Shown piece after piece: positions 16,724 through 25,274 of a stretch of 64,000 nt of DNA. Where the stretch lies: the NCBI RefSeq assembly GCF_009856415.1, contig NZ_WMEZ01000007.1, forward strand, positions 1 to 64,000, read 5' to 3'. Origin of the DNA: Halobacillus litoralis. Its GTDB lineage: Bacteria; Bacillota; Bacilli; Bacillales; Halobacillaceae. Numbering within the stretch: the stretch's first letter is position 1; every line of letters starts with the position of its first letter. The position numbers and the translations under genes were made by a program. The notes beneath the pieces were generated by a model. It was not told where the DNA came from and did no database searches. It saw only the letters and a program-made list of their open reading frames with translations.

Positions 16724-17560
16724 TTAGAAGGATTGGCCCGCCATCGCTTGGGAAAGTGTGGCCGTTGTCGTGACGTTTCTGAAGTCGACTCCAAGCTGTA
16801 CAGCTGTCTGAGCAATTTCAGGTCGAATACCGACAACGGTCGATGAAACCCCAATTAATTGTAAGCTATCAATCAATTGAAAAATCTGTTGAGCCACCAT
16901 TGTGTCAACAAGGTAAACACCGGATAGATCAATATAGAGGACATCGATATTCTCTTCCGTGCAGTTCCTCAACGTGTTTTCCAGAATTGCCGAAGCCCGT
17001 TCTGTATCAATATTCCCAACTAGTGGGAGTAGGGCCCGCTCATTAGATAACTGAATGAGCGGAGAACTTAATTCGTTAATCACCGTACGTTGATGGTCAA
17101 TTTTTTTATTCAATTGATTGGATTTTTCTTCTGAGACTTTGAACATAATTTCATCAAAGACTTCAATCAATAAACGTTTCCATTGATTTTCCAAGTCTCG
17201 GGACACGGGCGTTTCCTGTTGAAGGATAAAATCATCCAGGAAATCTAAATACTGCTCACGAACGCGCATGAATTCTCGAATGATTTCGTGGGTAGGTGTG
17301 TTTAAATGTTGGGGGTCTCTGCCAATATTAACAATCCAACCGTTAATTTGTTTGAAAAATTCGTCACGCTCCAAAATGAAAAGCTGGCGCATATATTTGT
17401 GAAATTCATAATTCTGAGCTTTTAGTTGATCAATGACTTCTGAATCTGTAGCAGCATACACCCCTGAAACGTCATGCTGATTCAAAGAATTGTACCATTC
17501 ATCTGTTAAAACTTCAGCTTTTTGTAAAAGAAAATCATGTAAAGCTTGATTCGATTCCAT
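16724..17560 (-). CDS. RsbR-family stressosome protein, RsbRD-like
   Basis: RsbR paralogues form the stressosome that controls SigB. The 278-residue length equals that of B. subtilis RsbRD (YqhA). Residues to about 155 are a helical sensor domain (non-haem globin-like in RsbRA) and the rest is a STAS domain: ELSSPLIQLSNERALLPLVG, GNIDTERA, then VLYIDLSGVYLVDTMVAQ. The conserved threonine in VDT suits phosphorylation by RsbT. GAGGAGCTTGTGA precedes ATG 17560. No other rsb gene is close, as for stand-alone RsbR paralogues elsewhere. Confidence 0.82.
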   Translation of the reverse strand: MESNQALHDFLLQKAEVLTDEWYNSLNQHDVSGVYAATDSEVIDQLKAQNYEFHKYMRQLFILERDEFFKQINGWIVNIGRDPQHLNTPTHEIIREFMRVREQYLDFLDDFILQQETPVSRDLENQWKRLLIEVFDEIMFKVSEEKSNQLNKKIDHQRTVINELSSPLIQLSNERALLPLVGNIDTERASAILENTLRNCTEENIDVLYIDLSGVYLVDTMVAQQIFQLIDSLQLIGVSSTVVGIRPEIAQTAVQLGVDFRNVTTTATLSQAMAGQSF

Positions 17561-17711
17561 TCACAAGCTCCTCTCTGTTCCATGAGCCTCTAATTGAGTA
17601 GTTTGAGAGGATCATCAGTTATTCTCATTATAAATGGTATAACTATTCATTTCCAATAGGTTTGACTTAAGGTTGTTAAAAAAGGGAATATCAAAACGAG
17701 GAGGTGGTGAA

Positions 17712-18173
17712 ATGGCTTTAAGAGAGGTTTTATTAGAGCAGTTGAAATCGGTTCATGATGAAAACAGCTGGTTCGTCTGTTTCAATTATGCCGTAAGAGA
17801 ATTAGAAGAGCCACAAGCGGTAGAAAAGCTGCAAGATCAAGCCCATTCCATTGCGGAGATCGTCCATCATCTTTATTTTTACAACGAACGGTACTTAAGC
17901 CGATTCCGCGGGGAGGAAGTGGCCGAGCATCCGCGTCATTATGATACGTTTCAAAACCACGGACAAGCACAGTGGCATACACGTGTGACTGACTTTCAAA
18001 TGGTCATGACAATGTTCAAACAAGAGCTTCTCTTCTGCAGTCAAGAAAAATTGGAGATGTGGGCGGAAACCCTTTCGAATTTATTCATGCATAATGCTTA
18101 TCATATCGGTCAAATTGTTTCGATTCGAAAAAGAAACGGTTGGTGGGGGATAAATCCAGTAGTGAAAGGTTAA
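17712..18173 (+). CDS. DinB-family protein
   Basis: The 153-residue protein is a second DinB/YfiT-like four-helix protein. IAEIVHHLYFYNERYL and LFMHNAYHIGQIVSIRKRNGWW carry the metal-binding histidine positions. ATG 17712 has GGAGGTGG upstream. It is five bases from the next small gene, so the two form an operon. Function unknown; it differs clearly from the DinB protein at 153-641. Confidence 0.8.
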   Translation: MALREVLLEQLKSVHDENSWFVCFNYAVRELEEPQAVEKLQDQAHSIAEIVHHLYFYNERYLSRFRGEEVAEHPRHYDTFQNHGQAQWHTRVTDFQMVMTMFKQELLFCSQEKLEMWAETLSNLFMHNAYHIGQIVSIRKRNGWWGINPVVKG

Positions 18174-18177
18174 TTTT

Positions 18178-18660
18178 ATGAAGAAATATGGTATAATCCT
18201 CGCGTTATTAGCGATCCTTGGGAGTGTAAGTCTTTTTATTGGGGATGGAAATGATAAGCAGGAGGCTCTTAGAAAAGACACTATTCAAGAGATCACTCTG
18301 GAAATAAGAGGAGAATCTCATCCTTTGATGGGTAAAGTCGTTTGTATCCACGAGAAAAATTGCTCCGTTTCTGAAGAACAACATTCCATCTCTGAATTAG
18401 AGAAAGAGATGGAAATAAAAGAGTATGAGTTGGAGCGTGGGTCAGAGATCATGTTTAATTTCTCAACAAGAGACCCAGATGTGGTCTTCTACGATAAAAT
18501 GGATTCAAATTCGGTGACAACTAGAACCGTAGATGGAACGAGTTTTGAAGTCTATGGTTTGGATGGTTCTAAAAAGGTCTATCGTATCGGTGTCCAATGG
18601 GAGGACGCTGATGGAGGTATCACGCGCGCTTATTATCCTATTCGTGTATCTATTATGTAA
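18178..18660 (+). CDS. Exported or membrane-anchored hypothetical protein
   Basis: The 160-residue protein has an N-terminal hydrophobic segment (MKKYGIILALLAILGSVSLF) with a basic start, typical of a signal peptide or anchor; no lipobox cysteine is present. The rest is polar, with two cysteines (VCIHEKNCSV). I do not recognise a family. It overlaps the ribosome region of the DinB gene's end and ends at a strong terminator. Confidence 0.65.
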   Translation: MKKYGIILALLAILGSVSLFIGDGNDKQEALRKDTIQEITLEIRGESHPLMGKVVCIHEKNCSVSEEQHSISELEKEMEIKEYELERGSEIMFNFSTRDPDVVFYDKMDSNSVTTRTVDGTSFEVYGLDGSKKVYRIGVQWEDADGGITRAYYPIRVSIM

Positions 18661-18662
18661 AA

Positions 18663-18697
18663 AACGTGCAGGAATAAGATTCCATGCACGTTTTTAA
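18663..18697. terminator. Bidirectional terminator
   Basis: AACGTGCA GGAAT pairs with ATTCC ATGCACGTT, then five T, between the exported protein gene and the converging spore coat gene. Confidence 0.85.
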
Positions 18698-18698
18698 A

Positions 18699-19259
18699 TT
18701 AATCTTCGAATTGAGACATTGCGTCGTCCATTTCCTGACGTGTAGCCATCAATGGAGTCGTCGGCTCTAGACATGTAATGCTGCAGAAGCAATCCAGGTC
18801 TACAGTAATGCAGACTCCTGTCGCACGAAGGTTACGCACAGAACTTCCAGGGAAGTAATCACATACTTGCTTTCCACCACCGGATGGTCCAGGCTGTGAA
18901 CCGCCCATAGTTACAGGGATCAACAGCTCCAACTTGACGCATTTTCCATCGTTCGTGAATTTTTTTGCTCTGAAGATTGGTGAGCTCAAGCAATCAAGGA
19001 AAGTGTTCTCAGACATTCCTAGTTGCTTGCGAATGACACCACTACCGATGAATGGCTTGCAATCTTTGCAGTACAAAATGAAAGGGACCGTTGTGTTACG
19101 CGGTGTTTCGGCAGCAGGTGACAGCAAATCACGGATGGAACGGTCGCAGCTGACATCACAGCACCCATTATCCATCAAAGCAGCAACTTCGTCTTGTGCT
19201 TTAATGATCTCTTTAATGACATCGCGCACACAGCTGCTATCTTTTCCTTTACAACTCAT
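18699..19259 (-). CDS. CotY/CotZ-family spore coat protein
   Basis: The 186-residue protein has 14 cysteines in the CotY/CotZ pattern (CCDVSCDRSIRDLL at the N-terminus, PFILYCKDCKPF, a late CITVDLDCFCSITCLEP). In B. subtilis these build the crust and cross-linked outer coat. CATAGAAT, 40 bases upstream on the minus strand, fits a SigK -10 (CATANNNT) though the -35 is unclear. A GGAGATG ribosome site precedes ATG 19259. It is direct evidence that the organism sporulates. Confidence 0.9.
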   Translation of the reverse strand: MSCKGKDSSCVRDVIKEIIKAQDEVAALMDNGCCDVSCDRSIRDLLSPAAETPRNTTVPFILYCKDCKPFIGSGVIRKQLGMSENTFLDCLSSPIFRAKKFTNDGKCVKLELLIPVTMGGSQPGPSGGGKQVCDYFPGSSVRNLRATGVCITVDLDCFCSITCLEPTTPLMATRQEMDDAMSQFED

Positions 19260-19379
19260 AAAAACATCTCCTTCTTTGTTTTTCTTTACATTCTATGGCT
19301 TTTCATAGCGAGTGCTTGTATAGGAGCCTATTATTCTAAGAATCTTCATAGTTTGTAAAAATTGTGGGTGAACGCCAAG

Positions 19380-19505
19380 GCAATAAGAGATAGAAGACAT
19401 ACCTTATAGTACTGAGAGCTCATGAAAGCTCAAGGTTCATGGTTTGCCACGCCATGGAAAATTTCCCTACGGTCTGATGCCAGCGTACACTGGCATCTTT
19501 TTTAT
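19380..19505 (+). ncRNA. Possible small RNA ending in an orphan terminator
   Basis: A clean terminator (GATGCCAG/CTGGCATC, then six T, 19476-19503) has no gene in front of it on the plus strand. The 100 bases before it contain further short hairpins (GAGCTCATGAAAGCTC, CATGGTTTGCCACGCCATG). This could be an independent small RNA, but I find no convincing promoter and no known RNA family. Confidence 0.3.
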
Positions 19506-19525
19506 TTCTCTTTATTACCCATAAT

Positions 19526-20191
19526 GGCAGGATTGTGAAAGACTCGATTTCGATATGTTTCGGGGGTCGTTTCTTGGGATGTGCGTCAGGGGTGGCTGGG
19601 AAGCTACTCGTCCAGCTCCATCGCCCAGACACTCGAGTCATAAGCAGAACAGCAAAGGAATGAAAAGGCACATTCCTTTGCTGTTCTGCTTATGACAGTC
19701 GTGGCTACCAGGGCGATTCCGCATTTGAACACTTTCCTGTGGGGAGTGGTGAGCTTCCTCGGACTACGTCCTGCGGGATCTCACCTATCTCCTTTCTCCC
19801 ACGGGAGTCTCGCAGCTTCCCAACCACCCCAAATGAAGTAGGTGAGAAACGAAACCAAATACACAGTAGCATCTTCCAAAACAAGTCCTTTCTAGTTGAA
19901 AAGGGCCCTATAGCAATCATCAGAATACAAGTGTTGCTGTTTTAAGAGTGATTCCGGCAACTTCTATTACGCTCGAAAGTTGCTTATTTTGGGAGGAGTT
20001 TCGAGACACTTATATGGTAAAGGGGCGGAGGGAAACGGTGAGACTCCTATGGGACGTGTGGGACAGGTGAGACCTCGGAAGGCGTAGCCTGAGGAGGCTC
20101 ACCGCCCGCCCCATGGAAAGCGAACCTTTTCCCGCAGCCCCTAAGCTCACACAAAAGTCTCGAAACTGAGTCTTCCACAAGCGGGAGCTTT
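19526..20191. repeat. Composite palindromic repeat, copy R2
   Basis: The 666-bp element begins GGCAGGATTGTGAAAGACTC and ends with AGTCTTCCACAAGCGGGAGC. Left module: GGGGTGGCTGGGAAGC pairs with GCTTCCCAACCACCCC (ends 19828). Right module: GGGGCGGAGGGAAACGG pairs with TTTTCCCGCAGCCCC. A 121-bp hairpin repeat (19611-19731) is inserted in the left module. The intergenic gap 19260-20323 holds this element, the possible small RNA and the operon promoter, and no gene. Confidence 0.85.
19611..19731. repeat. Hairpin repeat of the 24-8-24 family, unit a
   Basis: A 24-base arm (19639-19662) and its perfect complement (19671-19694) flank an 8-base loop (AAAAGGCA). Outer helices ATCGCCC/GGGCGAT (19620-19626, 19711-19717) and AGACAC/GTGGCT enclose it. 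The unit interrupts the left module of R2. Confidence 0.85.
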
Positions 20192-20219
20192 CTTTTAAAT
20201 AGTAGAAATACAACCTGAA

Positions 20220-20237
20220 AATATGAATAATCATTCA
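20220..20237 (+). promoter_or_regulatory. FadR-type operator candidate
   Basis: AATATGAATAATCATTCA matches about 15 of 18 positions of the Bacillus FadR box TGAATGAMTANTCATTCA. It lies just upstream of the -35 of the acyl-CoA operon. Confidence 0.5.
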
Positions 20238-20241
20238 CTTT

Positions 20242-20271
20242 TTGTTGAATTTTCAGAATAGTAGGTATAAA
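20242..20271 (+). promoter_or_regulatory. SigmaA promoter of the acyl-CoA operon
   Basis: TTGTTG (20242-20247), 18-base spacer, TATAAA (20266-20271). Transcription would start inside the palindrome that follows. Confidence 0.5.
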
Positions 20272-20278
20272 ATGGATG

Positions 20279-20298
20279 CATACTAACCGTTTGGTATG
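20279..20298 (+). promoter_or_regulatory. TetR-type operator over the start site
   Basis: CATACTAACCGTTTGGTATG is a near-perfect 20-bp palindrome of the CATACYAA...TTRGTATG type common for TetR-family repressors. It covers the expected transcription start, so the TetR regulator encoded in this operon (22348-22926) is the natural candidate for binding. Confidence 0.6.
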
Positions 20299-20323
20299 TT
20301 TTTGTGAAGAAGGAGGAAAAAAG

Positions 20324-21535
20324 GTGAACTTTGATTATTCCGATAAGGTGAAAGGCTACCTCGAAAAGCTGCAACGGTTTATGGATGAACATGTTTATCC
20401 CAATGAGTCGGTGTATGAGGACCAATTAAATGCACAAAAAGACCGCTTTTCAGAAGTGCCACCTATCATGGAAGAGCTGAAATCAAAAGCGAAAGAAGAA
20501 GGGCTTTGGAATTTATTTTTACCTGATGATACATATGGAGCCGGTCTCTCGAATCTTGAATATGCCCCGCTTTGCGAGATGATGGGCCGTTCGCTTATTG
20601 GTCCCGAAGTTTTCAATTGCAACGCACCAGATACAGGAAATATGGAAGTGCTTGCCCGCTATGGAAGTGAAGCTCAAAAAAAAGAATGGCTTGATCCTCT
20701 TCTGAAGGGGGAGATCAGATCCTGTTTTTCAATGACCGAGCCGGATGTGGCTTCTTCTGATGCTACAAACATTAAGGCAAGCATTACACGAGATGGAGAC
20801 GATTATATCATCAATGGCCGGAAATGGTGGTCTTCAGGAGCAGGAGATCCAAGGTGTAAAATAGCCATTTTCATGGGGAAAACGGACCCGGATGCCAAGC
20901 GTCATGAACAACAGTCAATGATTCTTGTCCCTATGGATACAGAAGGCGTTCATATCCAACGAATGTTACCTGTGTTCGGATACGATCATGCTCCTCATGG
21001 ACATGCGGAAATTGATTTCCACAATGTCCGTGTACCGAAGGAAAACATGATTTGGGGTGAGGGGAAAGGGTTCGCCATCGCTCAAGGTCGTCTTGGACCT
21101 GGAAGAATCCATCATTGTATGCGGTTAATTGGAGCAGCGGAACGAGCGCTTGAGGATTTATGTAAGCGCGTTCAAAACAGGGAAGCCTTTCATCGTCCAT
21201 TAGCTGAGCAAGGGGTGGTGAGGGAGTGGATTGCTGATTCCCGGATTGAACTTGAACAGGCACGCCTGCTTACTTTGAAAGCCGCTTATATGATGGACAC
21301 GGTCGGAAATAAAAAAGCGAAAACAGAAATCGCCATGATTAAGGTCGTCGCCCCGAATATGGCGTTAAAAGTGATTGACCGCGCGATCCAGGGACATGGC
21401 GGTGCAGGAGTCAGTGATGATTTCACCTTAGCTGCTCAATGGGCGAACTCCCGAACACTGAGGCTGGCAGACGGCCCGGATGAGGTCCACCGGAGGCAAA
21501 TCGCTAAACTTGAATTATCCAAATATGAGGAGTGA
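20324..21535 (+). CDS. ACAD10/ACAD11-like acyl-CoA dehydrogenase
   Basis: The 403-residue flavoprotein matches the dehydrogenase half of ACAD11 closely: [62 protein letters not shown]. At the usual catalytic-Glu site (YEGT in ordinary enzymes) it has LADGPDEVH, with Asp near residue 383, as in ACAD10/11. In mammals that family acts on 4-phosphoryloxyacyl-CoA made by a fused kinase; here the kinase is a separate gene (24212). GTG 20324 is seven bases after AGGAGG. First gene of the operon. Substrate is inferred. Confidence 0.88.
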   Translation: MNFDYSDKVKGYLEKLQRFMDEHVYPNESVYEDQLNAQKDRFSEVPPIMEELKSKAKEEGLWNLFLPDDTYGAGLSNLEYAPLCEMMGRSLIGPEVFNCNAPDTGNMEVLARYGSEAQKKEWLDPLLKGEIRSCFSMTEPDVASSDATNIKASITRDGDDYIINGRKWWSSGAGDPRCKIAIFMGKTDPDAKRHEQQSMILVPMDTEGVHIQRMLPVFGYDHAPHGHAEIDFHNVRVPKENMIWGEGKGFAIAQGRLGPGRIHHCMRLIGAAERALEDLCKRVQNREAFHRPLAEQGVVREWIADSRIELEQARLLTLKAAYMMDTVGNKKAKTEIAMIKVVAPNMALKVIDRAIQGHGGAGVSDDFTLAAQWANSRTLRLADGPDEVHRRQIAKLELSKYEE

Positions 21536-21539
21536 GACC

Positions 21540-22319
21540 ATGCATGTAAAAGATCTTTTTGATTTGAAAGGGAAAACCGCATTGGTTACGGGAGGGGGAC
21601 GTGGCCTTGGTGAACAAATTGCTGAAGGTCTTGCGGAAGCAGGGGCGAATATCATCGTTTGTTCCCGTAAGAAAGAGGCGTGTGAACAAACGGCGCTCAG
21701 GCTTGAGAATGAATGTGGTGTGGAGACCCTGGCGCTCGGGTGTGACGTGACGAACCCTGAAGATATCGACCGTGTAATAGAGGAAGCAACAGCCAAATTC
21801 GGTGCGATTGATATTCTGGTCAACAACAGTGGAGCCACGTGGGGCGCGCCGACACTTGAAATGCCGCTTGAAGCTTTTCAAAAGGTAATGAACGTTAATG
21901 TGACTGGAACATTCCTAATGTCCCAGAAGGTCGGCGAGCATATGGTCAAGCAGAATTCAGGAAAAATTATCAACATCGCTTCTGTTGCTGGACTTGGCGG
22001 AGCGGATCCGAGGTTTATGGAGACGGTCGGTTACAATGCCAGTAAAGGTGCGGTCATCACTTTTACGAAGGATCTTGCCGTGAAGTGGGGCATGCACAAC
22101 ATTCAGGTGAACGCCTTGGCTCCCGGATTTTTCCCTACGAAAATGTCAAAAGGGGTGCTTGAGCACGGTGGAGATTTCATACTTGATCGCACCCCGCTCG
22201 GACGATTTGGTTCTGAGGAAGACTTAAAAGGAGCCGCGCTATTTTTGGCATGCCGAGCATCGGATTATGTAACCGGAGACGTTCTCGTTGTCGACGGTGG
22301 CATGCACGCTTCCTGTTAA
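21540..22319 (+). CDS. Short-chain dehydrogenase/reductase
   Basis: The 259-residue SDR has the cofactor motif TGGGRGLGE, NNSG, and the catalytic YNASK with an upstream serine. It could oxidise or reduce a keto/hydroxyacyl-CoA; in Pseudomonas levulinate catabolism an SDR (LvaD) makes the 4-hydroxyacyl-CoA that is then phosphorylated, a useful comparison. ATG 21540 follows GAGGAG, four bases after the dehydrogenase stop, so coupling is tight. Exact substrate unknown. Confidence 0.85.
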   Translation: MHVKDLFDLKGKTALVTGGGRGLGEQIAEGLAEAGANIIVCSRKKEACEQTALRLENECGVETLALGCDVTNPEDIDRVIEEATAKFGAIDILVNNSGATWGAPTLEMPLEAFQKVMNVNVTGTFLMSQKVGEHMVKQNSGKIINIASVAGLGGADPRFMETVGYNASKGAVITFTKDLAVKWGMHNIQVNALAPGFFPTKMSKGVLEHGGDFILDRTPLGRFGSEEDLKGAALFLACRASDYVTGDVLVVDGGMHASC

Positions 22320-22347
22320 TAGATTTTGCTGAGTTAGGACGGTAGAC

Positions 22348-22926
22348 ATGAAAGAAAAAATGATGGACACAATCATAGAGTTATTTGGTAAAAAGGGGTT
22401 CCAGGGCACTTCAATCCAGGACATCGTCGAAGCGAATGGAGTGACGAAAGGGACATTCTATTACTATTTCAAAAACAAAGAAGACGTGCTCGTTCACATT
22501 CACCAATCTTTCATTGATCATCTTCTGGAAGGACAAGAGAAAATCATTACTAACGAAGATCTTTCCAATTGTGAAAAGTTGAATAGAATCGTAGAGTTGT
22601 TGATCCATAATATTCGCACGAACGGTCATAGTGCACTCGTGTTTTTTCAAGAAATGAGACACCTGAGTGAAGAGAAGACCGCCATCATTCTGCCGAAGCG
22701 CCAACAATTCCAAGAAAACATCCAAAAGGTTTTGGAAGAAGGGATGAAAGCTGGAGAGTTCAAGAAAGACTTGCGTGCAGACATGCTATCTTATGCTGTC
22801 CTTGGGATGGCGAACTGGAGTTATTTTTGGTACGAACCAGATGGAGAAGTGAACGAAGAGTCTTTGACTGATTTGTATATGCAGATGATTTTCAAAGGGA
22901 TTGAGGAGGAGACCAATGACCATTAA
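22348..22926 (+). CDS. TetR/AcrR-family transcriptional regulator
   Basis: The 192-residue protein has an N-terminal helix-turn-helix (GFQGTSIQDIVEANGVTKGTFYYYFKN split here as GFQGTSIQDIV and GVTKGTFYYYFKN, residues about 18-46) and an all-helical ligand domain. Local regulator of this operon is likely, binding the palindrome at 20279-20298 and released by an acyl-CoA, as FadR-type TetR proteins do. The ribosome site is weak (GGACGG). Its 3' end overlaps the next gene by 11 bases. Confidence 0.85.
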   Translation: MKEKMMDTIIELFGKKGFQGTSIQDIVEANGVTKGTFYYYFKNKEDVLVHIHQSFIDHLLEGQEKIITNEDLSNCEKLNRIVELLIHNIRTNGHSALVFFQEMRHLSEEKTAIILPKRQQFQENIQKVLEEGMKAGEFKKDLRADMLSYAVLGMANWSYFWYEPDGEVNEESLTDLYMQMIFKGIEEETNDH

Positions 22927-23788
22927 CAAATTAGCGGTTGTCGGAGCAGGCAGCATGGGCCATCAAATTGCCATGCTTGGTGCATTAGCTGGATATGAAA
23001 CGAAGCTGCAGGACATCAGCCAGGAATCATTAGAAAAGGCAGAGGCGAAACTGGCAGGAATTATGGATAAGTGGGTGAAGAAGGAAAAAATTTCTCAGGC
23101 CGCTCGTGAAGAAGCTTTTACCCGCCTTCATTTCACAACAGGACTAAAACAGGCGGTTTCAGATGCAGACCTTGTCATTGAAGCTGTCGTGGAAAAACTG
23201 GACGTAAAACGGCAAGTGTTCGCAGAATTGGATGAGTACGCTCCTTCCCATACGATTTTAGCGACTAATTCTTCGACCATCGTCAGTTCATTGATTGCTG
23301 ATGCCACGTCAAGGCCTGAAAAGGTGTGCAATATGCACTTTTTCTTCCCACCACTCGTCATGGACTGTGTGGAAGTCGTCAAAGGAGAACACACCTCAGA
23401 AGAGACGGCTGCGGTGGCGATGAAGGTATGCGAAGAGATGAATCGTACAGCGGTGCTTTTACAAAAAGAAATATCGGGATTTATCGCCAACCGTATTTTA
23501 TTCGCCATTCAAAAAGAAGCCATGAGCTTGTATGAGGGTGGATACGCCGATTATGAGGATATCGATAAAATAGCGAAAAAAGCGCTGAACCATCCAATCG
23601 GACCTTTTAAACTGATGGATTTATCGGGGATAGATGTCGGCTATTACGTCATGCAGCAGCAGTATGAAGAAACAGGCGATCCAAATGACCGCCCATCTAA
23701 AACATTAGAAGACAAAATGAAAGCAGGAGAGCTTGGCCGTAAAACAGGGAAGGGTTTTTACACTTATGACAGCCCTGTGAAAAGTTGA
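22916..23788 (+). CDS. 3-hydroxyacyl-CoA dehydrogenase
   Basis: It oxidises 3-hydroxyacyl-CoA to 3-ketoacyl-CoA with NAD. The 290-residue protein has the Rossmann motif VVGAGSMGHQIA, the catalytic His region MHFFFPPLVMDCVEVV, and a C-terminal helical domain with NRILFAIQKEA and NHPIGPFKLMDLSGIDV. Length fits the short HBD/PaaH type. ATG 22916 follows GAGGAGGAG. In the proposed route it acts after hydration of the enoyl-CoA formed by the dehydrogenases. Confidence 0.92.
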   Translation: MTINKLAVVGAGSMGHQIAMLGALAGYETKLQDISQESLEKAEAKLAGIMDKWVKKEKISQAAREEAFTRLHFTTGLKQAVSDADLVIEAVVEKLDVKRQVFAELDEYAPSHTILATNSSTIVSSLIADATSRPEKVCNMHFFFPPLVMDCVEVVKGEHTSEETAAVAMKVCEEMNRTAVLLQKEISGFIANRILFAIQKEAMSLYEGGYADYEDIDKIAKKALNHPIGPFKLMDLSGIDVGYYVMQQQYEETGDPNDRPSKTLEDKMKAGELGRKTGKGFYTYDSPVKS

Positions 23789-23800
23789 GGAGGATGAAGG

Positions 23801-24199
23801 ATGCATGAAATAGAAGTGAATGTCAGGTTTTGTGAGACCGATTTATTGGGGCACGTGAACAACAACAACTTTTTTGTCTATATGGAAGATGCGCGCATTC
23901 GATTTTTTAATGACCTGACGCTTGTAGGAGATGATTGGAACTTCATCCTTGCTTCGACGAAGTGTGATTTCATCAAGCAGGTGTATTTCAATCAGACGCT
24001 GATCATACGCAGCCATGTCGTAAAAATTGGGCGCTCAAGCTTTCACTTAGAGCAGGATATGTATGAAAAAGAATCGGGGGAACTGGTGGCCAAGGGATTG
24101 TCGGTCATTGTTCAATTCGACTTTGACCAACAGCAAAGTGTTGCATTGAACTCTGAGATGAAAGAATCCTTGTCATCCTATCAAATGGTAGCAAAATAA
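23801..24199 (+). CDS. Acyl-CoA thioesterase, 4HBT hot-dog family
   Basis: The 132-residue protein has the 4-hydroxybenzoyl-CoA thioesterase-type start RFCETDLLGHVNNNNFFVYMEDARI, with the catalytic Asp in ETDLLGHVNN, and a single hot-dog fold. It would release free acids from acyl-CoA esters, perhaps as an overflow valve in this operon. TGAGGAGGATGAAGG lies between the genes, giving a strong ribosome site. Confidence 0.85.
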   Translation: MHEIEVNVRFCETDLLGHVNNNNFFVYMEDARIRFFNDLTLVGDDWNFILASTKCDFIKQVYFNQTLIIRSHVVKIGRSSFHLEQDMYEKESGELVAKGLSVIVQFDFDQQQSVALNSEMKESLSSYQMVAK

Positions 24200-24211
24200 A
24201 GGAGGTTCTTC

Positions 24212-25273
24212 ATGGTTTATACAGAAGATACAAGGCCTGTCCGTCAAGGGGAGGAGCTCGATGTAAACAAGCTTGAACATTTTTTGAGGGGAAAGTTGGA
24301 CATTCCTTCTGGTGACATGCAAATCAGGCAGTTCGGGGCGGGTCACTCCAACTTGACTTATGAACTGTCAGTGAATGATGAGTGGAAAGCGGTTTTACGC
24401 CGTCCTCCCATGGGACCGGTCGCTCCAAAGGCACACGACATGGAACGTGAATTCAAAGTCCTTCAATCCTTACATCCGGTCTATCCGTTGGCACCTAAAC
24501 CCTATCTCTATGAATCTGGCAATCTGATTGGACGTCCTTTTTTTCTCATGGAACGCAGAGAGGGACTTGTATTTGATCACACCTATCCTGAAGGTGTGGA
24601 AGCGACAGAAGAACTAGGGAGGAAACTATCAGAAACCATGGTCGATCGGTTAGCACAGCTTCATGCTCTGGATTACCGGAACACTTCTTTGAAAGATATG
24701 GTCAAGCCTGAGGGGTTTATGGAAAGGCAAGTATATGGATGGATTAAGCGGTATGAAAAAGCGAGGACCGATGATGTGGTTTCTGGAGAGCGTTTGAAAA
24801 AGTGGCTGGCCGATCATATTCCGGTATCTAAAGATACATCCATCATTCATTATGATTACAAATTGAATAATGCCATGTTCAGCAAGGATGATCCTTCGCG
24901 GATGGTCGGTTTGTTTGATTGGGAAATGACGACAGTCGGTGATCCGATGGCCGATGTTGGTGCTGCCATGAGCTATTGGGTTCAGAAAGACGATCCAGAA
25001 CTTCTGAAAACGGGATTAGGAAAGCCGCCTCTCACTGTTCAGGAAGGGTTCTATACAAGAGATGAATTCATTCACCGCTATGCAGAAAAAAGTGGTCGTG
25101 ACGTAGAGGACATCGACTTCTATTTGACATTCGCCTATTTCAAACTGGCGGGGATTGTCCAGCAAATCTATTATCGATACAAAAACGGTCAAACCAAGGA
25201 TCCGAGGTTCGCAGGGATGCACGTATTCGTCAATCAGTTGATCCGTCATGCGGAAGAAACTGCGGGTCTCTAG
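24212..25273 (+). CDS. ACAD11-type acyl-CoA kinase (APH-fold phosphotransferase)
   Basis: The 353-residue protein has the aminoglycoside-phosphotransferase fold: FGAGHSNLTYEL (nucleotide loop), VLRRPP (Lys/Arg anchor), catalytic HYDYKLNN near residue 213, metal-binding LFDWEMTTVGDP. This is the pattern of the N-terminal kinase half of human ACAD10/ACAD11 and of LvaA, which phosphorylate the 4-hydroxyl of hydroxyacyl-CoA. It is not likely to be a drug-resistance enzyme, given the operon. AAAGGAGG precedes ATG 24212. It is one base from the comB-like start. Confidence 0.82.
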   Translation: MVYTEDTRPVRQGEELDVNKLEHFLRGKLDIPSGDMQIRQFGAGHSNLTYELSVNDEWKAVLRRPPMGPVAPKAHDMEREFKVLQSLHPVYPLAPKPYLYESGNLIGRPFFLMERREGLVFDHTYPEGVEATEELGRKLSETMVDRLAQLHALDYRNTSLKDMVKPEGFMERQVYGWIKRYEKARTDDVVSGERLKKWLADHIPVSKDTSIIHYDYKLNNAMFSKDDPSRMVGLFDWEMTTVGDPMADVGAAMSYWVQKDDPELLKTGLGKPPLTVQEGFYTRDEFIHRYAEKSGRDVEDIDFYLTFAYFKLAGIVQQIYYRYKNGQTKDPRFAGMHVFVNQLIRHAEETAGL

Positions 25274-25274
25274 C

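Noticed and set aside
19470-19500. Hammerhead-like CTGATG in the orphan terminator region
   Set aside because: The required GAAA and stem arrangement are missing.
24212-25273. Aminoglycoside resistance phosphotransferase
   Set aside because: It has the APH fold, but its sequence is of the ACAD11 kinase type and it lies inside an acyl-CoA operon.
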